Positions 51,771 through 61,154 of a DNA stretch of 64,000 nt are shown piece after piece. The translations under genes were made by a program, and so were the position numbers. Location of the stretch: contig NZ_JAGTAS010000056.1 in the NCBI RefSeq assembly GCF_025685425.1, positions 387,012-451,011 on the forward strand, read 5' to 3'. How positions within the stretch are numbered: the stretch's first letter is position 1; each line of letters starts with the position of its first letter. Origin of the DNA: Terriglobus albidus. GTDB taxonomy: Bacteria; Acidobacteriota; Terriglobia; Terriglobales; Acidobacteriaceae. The notes below the pieces were generated by a model that saw only the letters and a list, made by a program, of their open reading frames with translations, was not told the origin of the DNA and ran no database searches.

Positions 51771-53776
51771 GCTTCCTCCCTTTGCGTACCCAGGTACTGC
51801 CCGGCCACGATGGACTCCGCCAGAGCCACCAGGAAGAGGACGAGCATAGCGTACCACCATAAGCTGACGCGTACGGTGTCATTTTGCGCGGCGCCGGCGG
51901 TGCTTCCGCCATTGCCGTTGGCGCTGCCCGCCCAGAGTTGTTGCACATCGGGCGGAAGGATTTCGAGGTTACTCTCACGTGTGTCGGCATTTACGCCGAT
52001 CAGCCCGTCGCGCCCGTTTGCAAATCGCACTTGATAGAAGCCTGCGGAGCTGAGCCGCAGTGTCTGCGCGGTGGCCGCCTCGGCCAGTGTCAGGGGACGG
52101 CGGCCGTCGGGCGCAATGACGTCCACACTCGTTCCCGGTCCGTTTCCGGTCGTAGCTGAGCGCAGAGGAACGAATTCATCCACCAACCGGGCTCCGCTCA
52201 GACGTTCTGTCCCGGAGAGATAACGTGTCGCCAGATCCAGGAACGGAACGAAGGCCGGCGAGAGTGGAAGATCGTTCGTCAGGTTATCGAAGCCCGAGGC
52301 GAGGATGAGGACATGTCCTTCACCTAGCTGCTTGTCCATAAGCAGCGGTGTGCCATCCGTCAGCTTTGCGAGAATGCGCATACCATTCGTATCGACATTG
52401 GCGGCAAATGAGAAGTGTGCGTCGGTCCAACCGGTGGTTTCACGCAGTACTGCGTGCGTGTGGTCAAGATCACCAACACCCATCGGATCGCCTTCTCGCG
52501 TATAGAGGTGCGGCTGCCCGGCACCGGTGCCGAGCAGCGGAAGCTTGCCCTGGCGTCCGGCGTTTGTGCCGATCGCCATCAGCACATTCCCGCCACCCTG
52601 AATGTATTTCTTCAAAGCGTTCTCAAAGGCGATCGGCAGAGAAGGAACATCCGAAAGGATGACGTAAGCATACTTCGTCGGATCGGATTCCGTGACAGCA
52701 TCGGAACTCATCGGCTGCAGCAGGTAGGCTCCCTTGCTGGCAGACGCGATCGCGGCACTGACGTATAGCGGCGAGCGTGTGTCGTTCGCCGGGCGAACCA
52801 GCAGGATGTGCTCAGGATCGCTGCGACGTACGGCGAAACGCCACTGGTCATCCGAAGGAAGTGCATCGCTACCTTCAATCGCAACGGCGCAGCGGCTAAG
52901 GCCGTAGGGAACATCCAGGCCAGTGAACTCAACTGTGGCCGTACCGTTCTCTGCAAGATTTACGGTCTTCGTGGTGACCGTCCTGCCGTCGATGACTAAG
53001 GAGACCTTCTTCGTGGCAGCTTTACTGTTGTAGCCGGCAACAACAGCGCGAACGCGAGCGGTCTTCGTATCGGCTATTTGCGAGGGAGCGTCCACATTCA
53101 CGACGCTGAAATTCTCTTCGGTGCGATTGGTTGTCGGATGCAGGATAAGTTTCGTGCTCTCCGGCAGCACCATCTCTGCGAAGTTGCCGGGGACGCTGGA
53201 CCGTTGCATATCGCTGAAGAGATGAAGATCGATGGGCGTAGGGTTTGCTTCATCCAGCGCACGTATCCCGCGGCCGAGGTCACCGAAGTTGGAGTGGCCG
53301 TCGCCGGGCTGAAGTCCGTTGATAGCCGAACGCAGCGTTTCATTATCTTCGATCGGCTGTGTCAATGCTTCGAGCTGGCCACCCAGAGCCATCACCTGCG
53401 CCTTCTGGCCCGGATGCCGTCCACTCAGCGTATTGAGCGCCTGCTGCTTCGCTTCGGCAAACTGCGTACCGCTACGCATGCTGAGCGAGCGATCGATGAC
53501 CAGCAGCAGAAGCCTGTCATGGGCCTTGGAAGCGGGTCTTCGAATAAAGGGCGAGGCAAAAGCCAGCGCAAGCAGCAAGACGATCAGAGTGCGAAGCGTG
53601 AAAAGCAGCAGATACTTCAGGCGGCGGTGCCTGGTAGAGCTCTGTGTGCCGCGCTCGAAGAACATCAGCGAGCTAAAGGGAAGCGGAATGGATTTGTGGC
53701 GGCGCAACAGATGCACATAGACCGGCAGGCCTATGGCGAGTGCTCCGGCAAGAAACCATGGCGCAAGGAATCCCAT
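51767..53776 (-). CDS. BatA-like von Willebrand factor A membrane protein
   Basis: 669-aa inner-membrane protein. The BatA N-terminal domain has two TM segments (1-25 and 55-75) around LLRRHKSIPLPFSSLMFFE. A vWA domain follows with MIDAS motif DRSLS (in LLLVIDRSLSMRSG, near residue 95). Then come an Ig-like segment and a GATase-like Rossmann part (AYVILSDVPSLP, QGGGNVLMAIG), and a final TM segment (AMLVLFLVALAESIV). Start ATG 53776 forms TGATG with the DUF58 stop. Likely senses or handles stress-damaged envelope proteins together with MoxR; that is inferred from BatA-type operons. Confidence 0.88.
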   Translation of the reverse strand: MGFLAPWFLAGALAIGLPVYVHLLRRHKSIPLPFSSLMFFERGTQSSTRHRRLKYLLLFTLRTLIVLLLALAFASPFIRRPASKAHDRLLLLVIDRSLSMRSGTQFAEAKQQALNTLSGRHPGQKAQVMALGGQLEALTQPIEDNETLRSAINGLQPGDGHSNFGDLGRGIRALDEANPTPIDLHLFSDMQRSSVPGNFAEMVLPESTKLILHPTTNRTEENFSVVNVDAPSQIADTKTARVRAVVAGYNSKAATKKVSLVIDGRTVTTKTVNLAENGTATVEFTGLDVPYGLSRCAVAIEGSDALPSDDQWRFAVRRSDPEHILLVRPANDTRSPLYVSAAIASASKGAYLLQPMSSDAVTESDPTKYAYVILSDVPSLPIAFENALKKYIQGGGNVLMAIGTNAGRQGKLPLLGTGAGQPHLYTREGDPMGVGDLDHTHAVLRETTGWTDAHFSFAANVDTNGMRILAKLTDGTPLLMDKQLGEGHVLILASGFDNLTNDLPLSPAFVPFLDLATRYLSGTERLSGARLVDEFVPLRSATTGNGPGTSVDVIAPDGRRPLTLAEAATAQTLRLSSAGFYQVRFANGRDGLIGVNADTRESNLEILPPDVQQLWAGSANGNGGSTAGAAQNDTVRVSLWWYAMLVLFLVALAESIVAGQYLGTQREEA

Positions 53777-54666
53777 CAGGCAGCCACCGCCTTTCTCAGA
53801 GAGAGGTATGCCTGCAATGTGGCATCCAGCGGCTGATCGGTAACCAAGAGACGGTAGTCCATGCCAGCGGCACGAGCACGTGCTTCGATCGCCGCAAGGT
53901 GAGCCTGCAGGCGGCGGCGATACTCATTCTTCGCGTAGTCAGGAATAACCTCCATCACCTGACCGGTCTCCATGTCTTCCAGTACGGAGGGTCCACGGAG
54001 CTCCGGCTTGATCTCTTTCGGATCGAGTACCTGGAAAAGCGTGACCTCGCTGCCGTGATAGCGAAGCGGTTCAATTGCCTCCACCATCTCTTCCGGATCG
54101 CCAAAGAAATCTGAGAAGACCATCACCATACCGCGCCGGCGCAGCAGCTCATGGGCATGGCGCATCGGGTTGGCAAAGTTCGTTCGCGCTGCCGGTTCGG
54201 CGCGATCCAGGGCTGCCAGCACTCGATAGAGCTGCCCCTGCCGCGTCGAAGGCCGTACCGAGTCTCGAACGTCATCATCAAAGACGACAATGCCGGCCGC
54301 GTCGCGCTGATACTTGATCGCCATGTACATGAGCGCCGCGGCGGCGTAGCGGGTGTAATCCATCTTATTGACGGCGTGCGAGGTGTACTTCATGGAGTTG
54401 CTGGCATCCATAAGCACGGTCACCTGGCTATTGGTCTCGCCGCGATAGCGCTTCAGATAGGTACGTTCCGTACGTGCAAAGAGATTCCAGTCGATATGGC
54501 GCGGATCCTCTCCCGGCGTGTAGGCGCGATACTCGGCAAACTCCTGGCTGAAGCCGAAGTCGGCAGAGCGGTGCAGACCGGCGACAAAGCCGTCCACCAC
54601 CGTGCGGGCCAGCAATTCAAGATTGCCGATGCTTGCCAGAATCGCGGGATCGAGGAATCGCTGCAT
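53776..54666 (-). CDS. DUF58 protein (vWA-like, MoxR partner)
   Basis: 296-aa cytoplasmic or membrane-associated protein of the DUF58 family. The signature RAYTPGEDPRHIDWNLFAR is at about 49-67, followed by a vWA-like fold with DASNS MIDAS (VTVLMDASNSMKY). DUF58 genes almost always follow moxR. Its start shares TGATG with the moxR stop, and its stop shares TGATG with the BatA-like start. Role: adaptor in the MoxR chaperone complex. Confidence 0.94.
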   Translation of the reverse strand: MQRFLDPAILASIGNLELLARTVVDGFVAGLHRSADFGFSQEFAEYRAYTPGEDPRHIDWNLFARTERTYLKRYRGETNSQVTVLMDASNSMKYTSHAVNKMDYTRYAAAALMYMAIKYQRDAAGIVVFDDDVRDSVRPSTRQGQLYRVLAALDRAEPAARTNFANPMRHAHELLRRRGMVMVFSDFFGDPEEMVEAIEPLRYHGSEVTLFQVLDPKEIKPELRGPSVLEDMETGQVMEVIPDYAKNEYRRRLQAHLAAIEARARAAGMDYRLLVTDQPLDATLQAYLSLRKAVAA

Positions 54667-55691
54667 CAGATATCCTTTGGTGCGGGAAGATGGGCGATCA
54701 GGCGCCGCAGAATCTCATCCGTATCGATGCGCTCGCTCTCCGCATGGAAGTTAAGCAGAATGCGATGACGGAGCACCGGCACTGCCAGAGCCTTCAGATC
54801 GTCATAGGTGACGTGGTACCGCTTATGCGCCAGGGCGCGTGCTTTCGCCGCTAACACGAGGAACTGTGCCGCGCGGACACTTCCGCCATAGTTGACATAC
54901 TTTTTTACAAAGTCCGGAGCGTTGTCACTCTTGAAGCGAGTCGCCCGCACCATATTGACAGCCCACCGGGCCAGCGACTCCGCAATTGGCACCATGCGGA
55001 CGAGCTGTTGCAGATCCAGAAGCTCGTCAGCCGAGGTAACCACATCGATGATTGGATTTAAGGTGGCGGTGGTCATGTCGACGACCTTTACCTCGTCGTC
55101 GGCTGAGAGATAATCCAACACCGTGTTGAAGAGGAAACGGTCAAGCTGCGCTTCAGGAAGGGGATATGTGCCTTCGAGCTCGATCGGGTTCTGGGTGGCA
55201 AGCACAAAGAAGGGAGAGGGCAGTGGGTAGATATGTCCGCGGACCGTGCAGGAGCGTTCCTGCATCGCCTCCAGAAGTGCTGCCTGGGTCTTGGGCGGGG
55301 TTCGATTGATCTCGTCAGCCAGCACGATATTGCCGAAGATCGGTCCGGGTACAAAGGTCCAGGTTCGATGTCCGGTTGCGGGATTCTCTTCAATGATGTC
55401 GGTCCCGGTAATGTCTGATGGCATGAGGTCCGGCGTAAATTGAATGCGCTTGAATGAGAGTCCCAGCGCTTCCGCGATGGCCCTCACCATCAGTGTCTTG
55501 GCCGTGCCCGGCATACCTGTGAGAAGGCAATGGCCGCCGACAAAGAGAGCGGTGAGAATCTGATCCAGAACCTCATCCTGCCCGACGATCACCTTGCGGA
55601 CCTGCGTCAGAATGCCATCGCGCACGGCGTGGAATCGCTGTATCCGCTGTTCGAGCTCTACTGCATCCAGGTTATTAAGTGCGGTCTCCAT
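54666..55691 (-). CDS. MoxR-family AAA+ ATPase
   Basis: Chaperone-like AAA+ ATPase, 341 aa. Walker A GMPGTAKT (59-66), Walker B NIVLADEINR (121-130), sensor 1 in FFVLATQNPIELEGTYPLPEAQ, then the Arg-finger helix and a lid domain. MoxR ATPases act with vWA proteins to mature or regulate enzymes or membrane complexes. Start ATG 55691, 14 bp after the TPR-peptidase stop. It drives the operon's DUF58/BatA/DUF4175 part. Confidence 0.96.
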   Translation of the reverse strand: METALNNLDAVELEQRIQRFHAVRDGILTQVRKVIVGQDEVLDQILTALFVGGHCLLTGMPGTAKTLMVRAIAEALGLSFKRIQFTPDLMPSDITGTDIIEENPATGHRTWTFVPGPIFGNIVLADEINRTPPKTQAALLEAMQERSCTVRGHIYPLPSPFFVLATQNPIELEGTYPLPEAQLDRFLFNTVLDYLSADDEVKVVDMTTATLNPIIDVVTSADELLDLQQLVRMVPIAESLARWAVNMVRATRFKSDNAPDFVKKYVNYGGSVRAAQFLVLAAKARALAHKRYHVTYDDLKALAVPVLRHRILLNFHAESERIDTDEILRRLIAHLPAPKDI

Positions 55692-55705
55692 CCAGTCCCT
55701 CGTCT

Positions 55706-57904
55706 TCAGTTGGTCTTGGGCTGCGCCGATGCGCCGCCGTTATGCAGTTGCAATAACAATGTCTGTGCCGGCCGGTAGCCAGGCGCGGCCTCGAGCGCGG
55801 CAAGAACAGCCTCTTCCGCCTTGGCCCGGTCACCCTTCGCCATGTATGCCTGGGCCAGGTTGTATTGCGCGCCCGCGACGTCGAGCGGATGCAGCGCGAC
55901 AACGGCGTTATATTCCCGCACGGCGCCGTCGTAGTTCTTCAAATCAAGGAAGAGCGTTCCAAGCCGGCGATGCAGCTCTTCGTCGCCTGTGGGATAGACG
56001 TAGTTCAGCCGATCGAGCGTGGCTGCCGCCGCTACCTTATCACCGGCCTCCTCTTCCAGCGTCGCCAGTTGTTTCAGTGTGGCAGGCTCGTGCCCGCCCA
56101 TCTTTTCGTACTCCACCAGAACTTTAGTGGCGGCCGGTTTGTTGCCGCCGGCGAGCTGAGTATCGGCAATCATTTGGTAAGCGTTTGCATCGCCGATGTA
56201 CTGCGGATAAAGAGCCTTCACCTTTCCTCCATTTGCAAGAACGAAAGCATAGTCCTTCGACTTTGCATGTTGCGCCAGCTCGGTAAGCTGTTTCCGCCAG
56301 GGATCGAAGTTCTTCACGATGTCGCCGAACTGCTTGTCGAGCCAGGCCATATAGTCCTTATCGAACTGCTCCGCGGAGATACCGAGGGTTGCCTGGATGA
56401 CCTGAGGTGTAGGCGTCAGTTTGGCATAGGCATGCACAATTTCGAGCAGCTTGCCTTCGCCCCAGCGCTCACCGATGTAGTCGCAGATGCTTCCGCCCTG
56501 GAAGTAGCTCACGATAACCTGCGCCGGATACTGCGGATAAATAAACCCGCGATCCAGCTCCGCGACCGGCAGCAGCTTCTTATCGCGAATCGCAACCAGA
56601 ATCTCCGGCGTGACGCGGTCGCCCCACTCCGGGTCAGCCTGCGTCTCTTCATGGACAGCAAGACCTTCCGTGAACCAGCGCGGTACGCGATGGTTGGTGG
56701 CGGACAGGACGTACACGTGACTGAGCTCGTGCCGCAGCGTGCTGGCCCAGTGAAACTCACCCGGCTTCCTGCCGGACGGACTGTCCATGGCGACTACCTG
56801 CCCAAAGGTCACACCCAGAGCCCCGAGTCCGGGCATTCCCATCGTCCGCACTGCAAAGTCTTCATGATCGGGATAGACTTCGAGCTGGACCGGCCCTTTC
56901 AACTTCATCTGATACTTCTTCTCGTAGGCTGCCATGGCGCGGTGCAGCTCAGCAGAGAAGTAGGGTTGCAGCAACTCTGCTTCCTTTTTATTGAGCTTCA
57001 GGATGGTAGTGTCGTCCGTAAAAGTCTGGAAGTTCTTGTAGCTGTCCAGCAGTCGCAGGCTGTTAACCGTGGCGGCATCGCGGTATCCGTTGTCGTAGGC
57101 AAGCTGCAGCTCTTTCTCGGGTTCATCCTGCTGGCCAAGCCGCATCAGGTTGATGCCGAGCTGTGCGTGCGCCGACCATAGACCGGGTTGGACCTCGACG
57201 GCCTTGCGGTAGTAGGTCACGCCGTCGTTGTAACGGCGGTTCTGCACCAGGTGATAGCCGATGCGGGCGTATCCCTCGCCATACTTGGGATTGATCGCTG
57301 TGATCTTTGCCAGCCAGGCATCGGGCGAACGGTCATTCAGCAACTCGATGGCAGCATGGATTGCCATAGCATCCAGAGCGTCAGGCGCGAGCGCGATAGC
57401 CTGATCGGCCTCCTTGATCGCAGTATCAAAGTCGGAGTTTTCGAAGGCCATATCAGCGGCCAGTTCTCGGCTCTCCACCGATTTCGGATCGAGTGTCAGT
57501 GCTTTCGCGATGTACTGTGGAGCGCGTCCATCAAATCCATCGGCGCTGACCAAAGCCAGTCCATAGAATGCAGGCGCGTAGTTAGGGTTCTTAGCCAGGG
57601 CTTCGTTGAATAAGTTGACGGCCTCAGGATTATTGAAGCGTTCGTGGAAGAGCAGGCCCCAGCGGACACGCACAGCCGCACCGCTGCTCGGGGAAGCGAC
57701 TGCGTCACGAAACTCGGCATTGGCCTGCTGGTAATTCTCCAGCCCCCAGAACCCCTCGGCACGCAACGCGGGATCATTCGTATGCGTGAGCTGGGTATAA
57801 CACGCCGTAGCATCTTTGCCGTGCTTCTCCAGACCACGGCATTCCTGCCACGTCGCCGCGTGTGATGAAAGCGTGAGTGCGAACGTAAGCAGGAGGTATC
57901 TCAT
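55706..57904 (-). CDS. Exported TPR protein with gluzincin metallopeptidase domain
   Basis: 732 aa with signal peptide (MRYLLLTFALTLSSHAA). TPR repeats at about 30-260 and 610-720 flank a zinc peptidase-like domain. The metal motif is HELSHV (near residue 391-396), with EGLAVHEE about 20 residues later supplying the third ligand, as in peptidase MA/M61-type gluzincins. The start shares ATGA with the caspase-fold gene. It is probably periplasmic, and substrate unknown. The association with MoxR/vWA genes and a second protease-like gene is noteworthy. Confidence 0.88.
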   Translation of the reverse strand: MRYLLLTFALTLSSHAATWQECRGLEKHGKDATACYTQLTHTNDPALRAEGFWGLENYQQANAEFRDAVASPSSGAAVRVRWGLLFHERFNNPEAVNLFNEALAKNPNYAPAFYGLALVSADGFDGRAPQYIAKALTLDPKSVESRELAADMAFENSDFDTAIKEADQAIALAPDALDAMAIHAAIELLNDRSPDAWLAKITAINPKYGEGYARIGYHLVQNRRYNDGVTYYRKAVEVQPGLWSAHAQLGINLMRLGQQDEPEKELQLAYDNGYRDAATVNSLRLLDSYKNFQTFTDDTTILKLNKKEAELLQPYFSAELHRAMAAYEKKYQMKLKGPVQLEVYPDHEDFAVRTMGMPGLGALGVTFGQVVAMDSPSGRKPGEFHWASTLRHELSHVYVLSATNHRVPRWFTEGLAVHEETQADPEWGDRVTPEILVAIRDKKLLPVAELDRGFIYPQYPAQVIVSYFQGGSICDYIGERWGEGKLLEIVHAYAKLTPTPQVIQATLGISAEQFDKDYMAWLDKQFGDIVKNFDPWRKQLTELAQHAKSKDYAFVLANGGKVKALYPQYIGDANAYQMIADTQLAGGNKPAATKVLVEYEKMGGHEPATLKQLATLEEEAGDKVAAAATLDRLNYVYPTGDEELHRRLGTLFLDLKNYDGAVREYNAVVALHPLDVAGAQYNLAQAYMAKGDRAKAEEAVLAALEAAPGYRPAQTLLLQLHNGGASAQPKTN

Positions 57905-58833
57905 TTCTCCATCTCCTGCTGTACCTTGGCCAGTTCCAATAAGGCAGCAGTGAGAGCCTGTTTATACTCGCCAGGCTCCATCGCTGCCTTCTCATACTTC
58001 AATTGATCGATCTTGCGCTCCAGCTCTTCTTTCTTTGCAAGCAGGGCCTGATGCGCCGGATCGTTGGCAATGGCCGCATTGCCTCCATCGAGGCGCAGTA
58101 CCGTGAAGGTAGAGAGCAGTGCACCTTCACGAGATCCTTGCGGGATGGTTCGGACCGCTTCTCCCTTGCCGGTATCTTCGAAGACCGGATGTTCCGTCGC
58201 CAGACGTTTCTGCGAACTGTAGAAGTCTGCGGTCTTGCGATCCGCATAGACGAATGCCTCCATCGCGGAGATGCTGCCGCTTTTATCGGTATCAGCAGCA
58301 GGGTCCTGCATCGCCTGCAGCCAGTAGCGTGCAAAGACGGTGGCATTTTTCTCGGTGCCTGTCTTGGTTGCCGTAATCACGGCACGGCCCGGATGTTGCA
58401 GCGCAATAACTGATCCTCCGCTGGCGCTGGTCGTATTCACGACCAACTGTCGCTTCGCAGGGATTTTGTCCAGAACGGCGGCAAGCTCTGTCCCCGAGAG
58501 GTCGGGACCGACGAGGTTGAACTTGTACTCTTCGCCGTCGAACGATCCATGACCAATCAGGATGAGCACCAGATCATCCTCAGGTTTCGCGTTGCGGGCC
58601 ACATCATTCAATGCGTCCATCAGCTTTACCCGTGTCGCATCATCGCCAGCCAGCGTAACAACATGACCGGCAGCCGAACCGCGGTAGATCTTATCGAGAT
58701 CTTTGGCATTGGCGGTGAAGCGCTGTTCATAGTCGGGCTCGCCGCCAAGGCCCGCTACCGTGATGTAGTAGACGGCCGCATGGCAGCGAGGTCCCGCAAC
58801 CGCGAGCAGCAGACCAAGAACCATGCGCTTCAT
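57901..58833 (-). CDS. Caspase/legumain-fold protein with Ser in place of the catalytic Cys, EF-hand loop
   Basis: 310 aa with a short signal peptide (MKRMVLGLLLAVAGPRCHA). The clan-CD caspase/C13 fold is suggested by the strand plus catalytic His in LILIGHGSFDG (His95), then a strand VVNTTSASGG where the nucleophile Cys should lie; Ser136 replaces it. A canonical EF-hand loop follows: D181-x-D183-x-S185-G-S187-I-S189-x-x-E192. The C-terminus (about 255-310) is a coiled coil (KKEELERKIDQLKYEKAAME). It may be a pseudo-enzyme or a serine variant, possibly Ca-regulated. ATG 58833 gives ATGA with the upstream vWA gene, and its stop gives ATGA with the TPR gene. Confidence 0.8.
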   Translation of the reverse strand: MKRMVLGLLLAVAGPRCHAAVYYITVAGLGGEPDYEQRFTANAKDLDKIYRGSAAGHVVTLAGDDATRVKLMDALNDVARNAKPEDDLVLILIGHGSFDGEEYKFNLVGPDLSGTELAAVLDKIPAKRQLVVNTTSASGGSVIALQHPGRAVITATKTGTEKNATVFARYWLQAMQDPAADTDKSGSISAMEAFVYADRKTADFYSSQKRLATEHPVFEDTGKGEAVRTIPQGSREGALLSTFTVLRLDGGNAAIANDPAHQALLAKKEELERKIDQLKYEKAAMEPGEYKQALTAALLELAKVQQEMEK

Positions 58834-61115
58834 ACCACACCCCACTTTCTGCGTAGCAGCCACTGTGTGCTGACAAGCCCGAGTAGCAGGAGGTAATTGA
58901 TGGGCATATCCCAAAGAGGCTTGGTGTCACGAACTGAGATGCCGGCCTCAGAGTAGGAGATGTCACGCGGAAGGGTGTTGAGCTCCGAAGGTCTCCAGTA
59001 ACGACCGCCAGTACTGTTTGCCAGACGCTCCAGCAGCTCGCGGTTCTGTTCTGTATGAAAGTTCTCGGCTATGCCATCCTTCCGTTCCAGCGTGACAATG
59101 TCAGAGCCGAGAACCTCACCCGCGCGCGATCCCGTAACCTCCACCGCATAAGAGCCGGGTTTATCGGCGGTCCATTCCGTGCGGAAGCTTCCGGCTTCAC
59201 CAGGAACAGCCGCCAGTTGCACCATGGACGACGTACCATCCGGACCCACGATGCGGGCCATGACATCGGCATCAGAAGCGGGCTGATACTGCTTGTCCCG
59301 CACCGTGGCAGAGAGAACGACGTGACCTTCGTCCATCAACGTCTGCGCCGGAACGCTTGCTGTGACAGGTCCGGGCGACTCGGCCGCGATATAACGCAGA
59401 AGCTGTCTCCAGAACTGATCGTGCGACCCGTCGCCGACGGGCATACTCATCTGCCAGCGCCACGTACCTGCAGTGGCCATCAATGCTGTACGTCCACGGC
59501 CATATGGTTCCGTGACCAGCATCGGCATCTTGCGGTGCGTGTCAGTCATCTCCAGAAGCACCGTCGCTCCGGGCTTGGGAGAGCCGGCATCCTGGTAATC
59601 AGCGGTATAGGGAAGCTTCTTCCATCGCGCAGCATTGACAGTGGCGTCGTCGGCAAGACGCGTCACCGGTGATTCGGCGCCGACCTGGGTTAGCAGCGGA
59701 TAAGCCGGATCGCGATGAAAAGTCTCCTTCGTCTTCGGCAGAAAGGTGGGAATAAGATCCGAAGCTCCGGAACTTGTCCAGCCGCCGTCGGCGAGAGAAA
59801 AACGGCCACCGAGGAAGAGCACGCCGCCTCCGCGACGATCGACGAACTCCCGCAACAACTCTTGTTGCGACGGTGTGAAGTATCCGTTCTCGACCGAACC
59901 AATGATAATGCCGGAGTAGCCGAAGAGATCCTCCGCTCTTGTCGGGAACCCCTCCGCAAGCTCACTCGGGTCGCTGATGCCCTGGCGATAGATTTTGTTC
60001 TCCGTCGTCCGTAGCATGGAGACCATCTGCAGTTGCGGGTCATCATCTGACGCGCGGCGGATGAACTTGAACTCCCAACGGGGCTCGCCTTCCACGAACA
60101 GGATCCTGCGTTTATCACCGCTGACGTTCACCATGCGGCTGAGACTGTTGTTGATGACATTGGGTTCGCCTGGCATCGGCGAGATGGAAAACTCAAAGCT
60201 CTTTGCGCCCGCGGCGCCGGCATCGAAATAAAGAGTATCGGTGCGTGTTTCGCGATTCGCAGGCAAAATAATCTCGTGCCCGGCGAGTGCCTTGCCGCTC
60301 TCGCGCACAGTCAACATCGCCTTCTGTCCTGAGAATCCGTGCTGATGAAACCTGACTGTCGCGACCATGCGTGAAGACGCCAGGGCGCGGGGGGCGACAC
60401 TGACGCCTTCCATCTCCACGTCGTGCTCTGCGGTTTCACTGCCGAAGCCGATCGTATGCACCGGAATGTGACGATTACGGAGAGCATCGAGTGCGGCAAT
60501 GTCGACACCGCCTCCCCCTTCGTCACCGCCAGAGGCGTTCTCCGCGCCGTCGCTCATCAGCACAATGGCGCCGATCGGCAGATCCTGTGTCTGGGTGAGG
60601 AATTGCCGCAGTCCGTCGCTGAGATGCGTGGAGCGTCCGGCAGCCTGCAGCTTATCCGGACTGTCGACCTCCCCCATGGAAGCACCGATGTGGTAAAGCC
60701 GGGTTTGAAAACGCTGCTTCAGGCCATCCTGAACACCGTTCTTCAGTGCAGCAACTGCGGCTTGTTCGCGCGTCTGCTGATTGCCCGCATCCGATTGTGC
60801 CATGCTGTGTGAGTCATCCACCAGAATGGCAATGATGTTCTGCTGAGAACGCAGTTCCGCAACGTTGAGGGCCGGCTGGCATAGCAGAAGCAGCAGTAAC
60901 GTCAACATCGCGGCCTGCAGGACCCAGATCACGGCGGATCTCCATGACTTCAACTTCGGCGCCGCTGCACTCCAGCGGAACCAGATCAGCCCTGCCAGAC
61001 CCACAGCGCCCAGAACGATGGCAATCACGAGCATCCAGCGTGGCCATGAGCTGAGCAGGATCAGCCGTCCGCGGGCGAAGGCCGTGTAGGGATACTTGAA
61101 GAAGAATTCGAACAT
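58830..61115 (-). CDS. vWA/GATase1-like membrane protein
   Basis: 761 aa. TM segments at about 25-48 and 60-85, a vWA domain with MIDAS DDSHS (ILVDDSHSMAQSD, near 105), then Ig-like and a class I glutamine-amidotransferase-like Rossmann domain (YSGIIIGSVENGYFTPSQ, about 385-480; the Cys nucleophile is not in place). A third TM segment lies at the C-terminus (PINYLLLLGLVSTQWLL). It resembles BatA/DUF1355-type proteins. It shares ATGA with the caspase-fold gene. Confidence 0.87.
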   Translation of the reverse strand: MFEFFFKYPYTAFARGRLILLSSWPRWMLVIAIVLGAVGLAGLIWFRWSAAAPKLKSWRSAVIWVLQAAMLTLLLLLLCQPALNVAELRSQQNIIAILVDDSHSMAQSDAGNQQTREQAAVAALKNGVQDGLKQRFQTRLYHIGASMGEVDSPDKLQAAGRSTHLSDGLRQFLTQTQDLPIGAIVLMSDGAENASGGDEGGGGVDIAALDALRNRHIPVHTIGFGSETAEHDVEMEGVSVAPRALASSRMVATVRFHQHGFSGQKAMLTVRESGKALAGHEIILPANRETRTDTLYFDAGAAGAKSFEFSISPMPGEPNVINNSLSRMVNVSGDKRRILFVEGEPRWEFKFIRRASDDDPQLQMVSMLRTTENKIYRQGISDPSELAEGFPTRAEDLFGYSGIIIGSVENGYFTPSQQELLREFVDRRGGGVLFLGGRFSLADGGWTSSGASDLIPTFLPKTKETFHRDPAYPLLTQVGAESPVTRLADDATVNAARWKKLPYTADYQDAGSPKPGATVLLEMTDTHRKMPMLVTEPYGRGRTALMATAGTWRWQMSMPVGDGSHDQFWRQLLRYIAAESPGPVTASVPAQTLMDEGHVVLSATVRDKQYQPASDADVMARIVGPDGTSSMVQLAAVPGEAGSFRTEWTADKPGSYAVEVTGSRAGEVLGSDIVTLERKDGIAENFHTEQNRELLERLANSTGGRYWRPSELNTLPRDISYSEAGISVRDTKPLWDMPINYLLLLGLVSTQWLLRRKWGVV

Positions 61116-61154
61116 GTGCCGCGGAGCCTGGTGTCCTGCCTATGGTTTGGTTGA

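Noticed and set aside
51771..51860. Thirty extra residues at the DUF4175 N-terminus
   Set aside because: They overlap the BatA-like gene by 94 bp and lack the family start, while ATG 51770 has a strong ribosome site and an ATGA junction.
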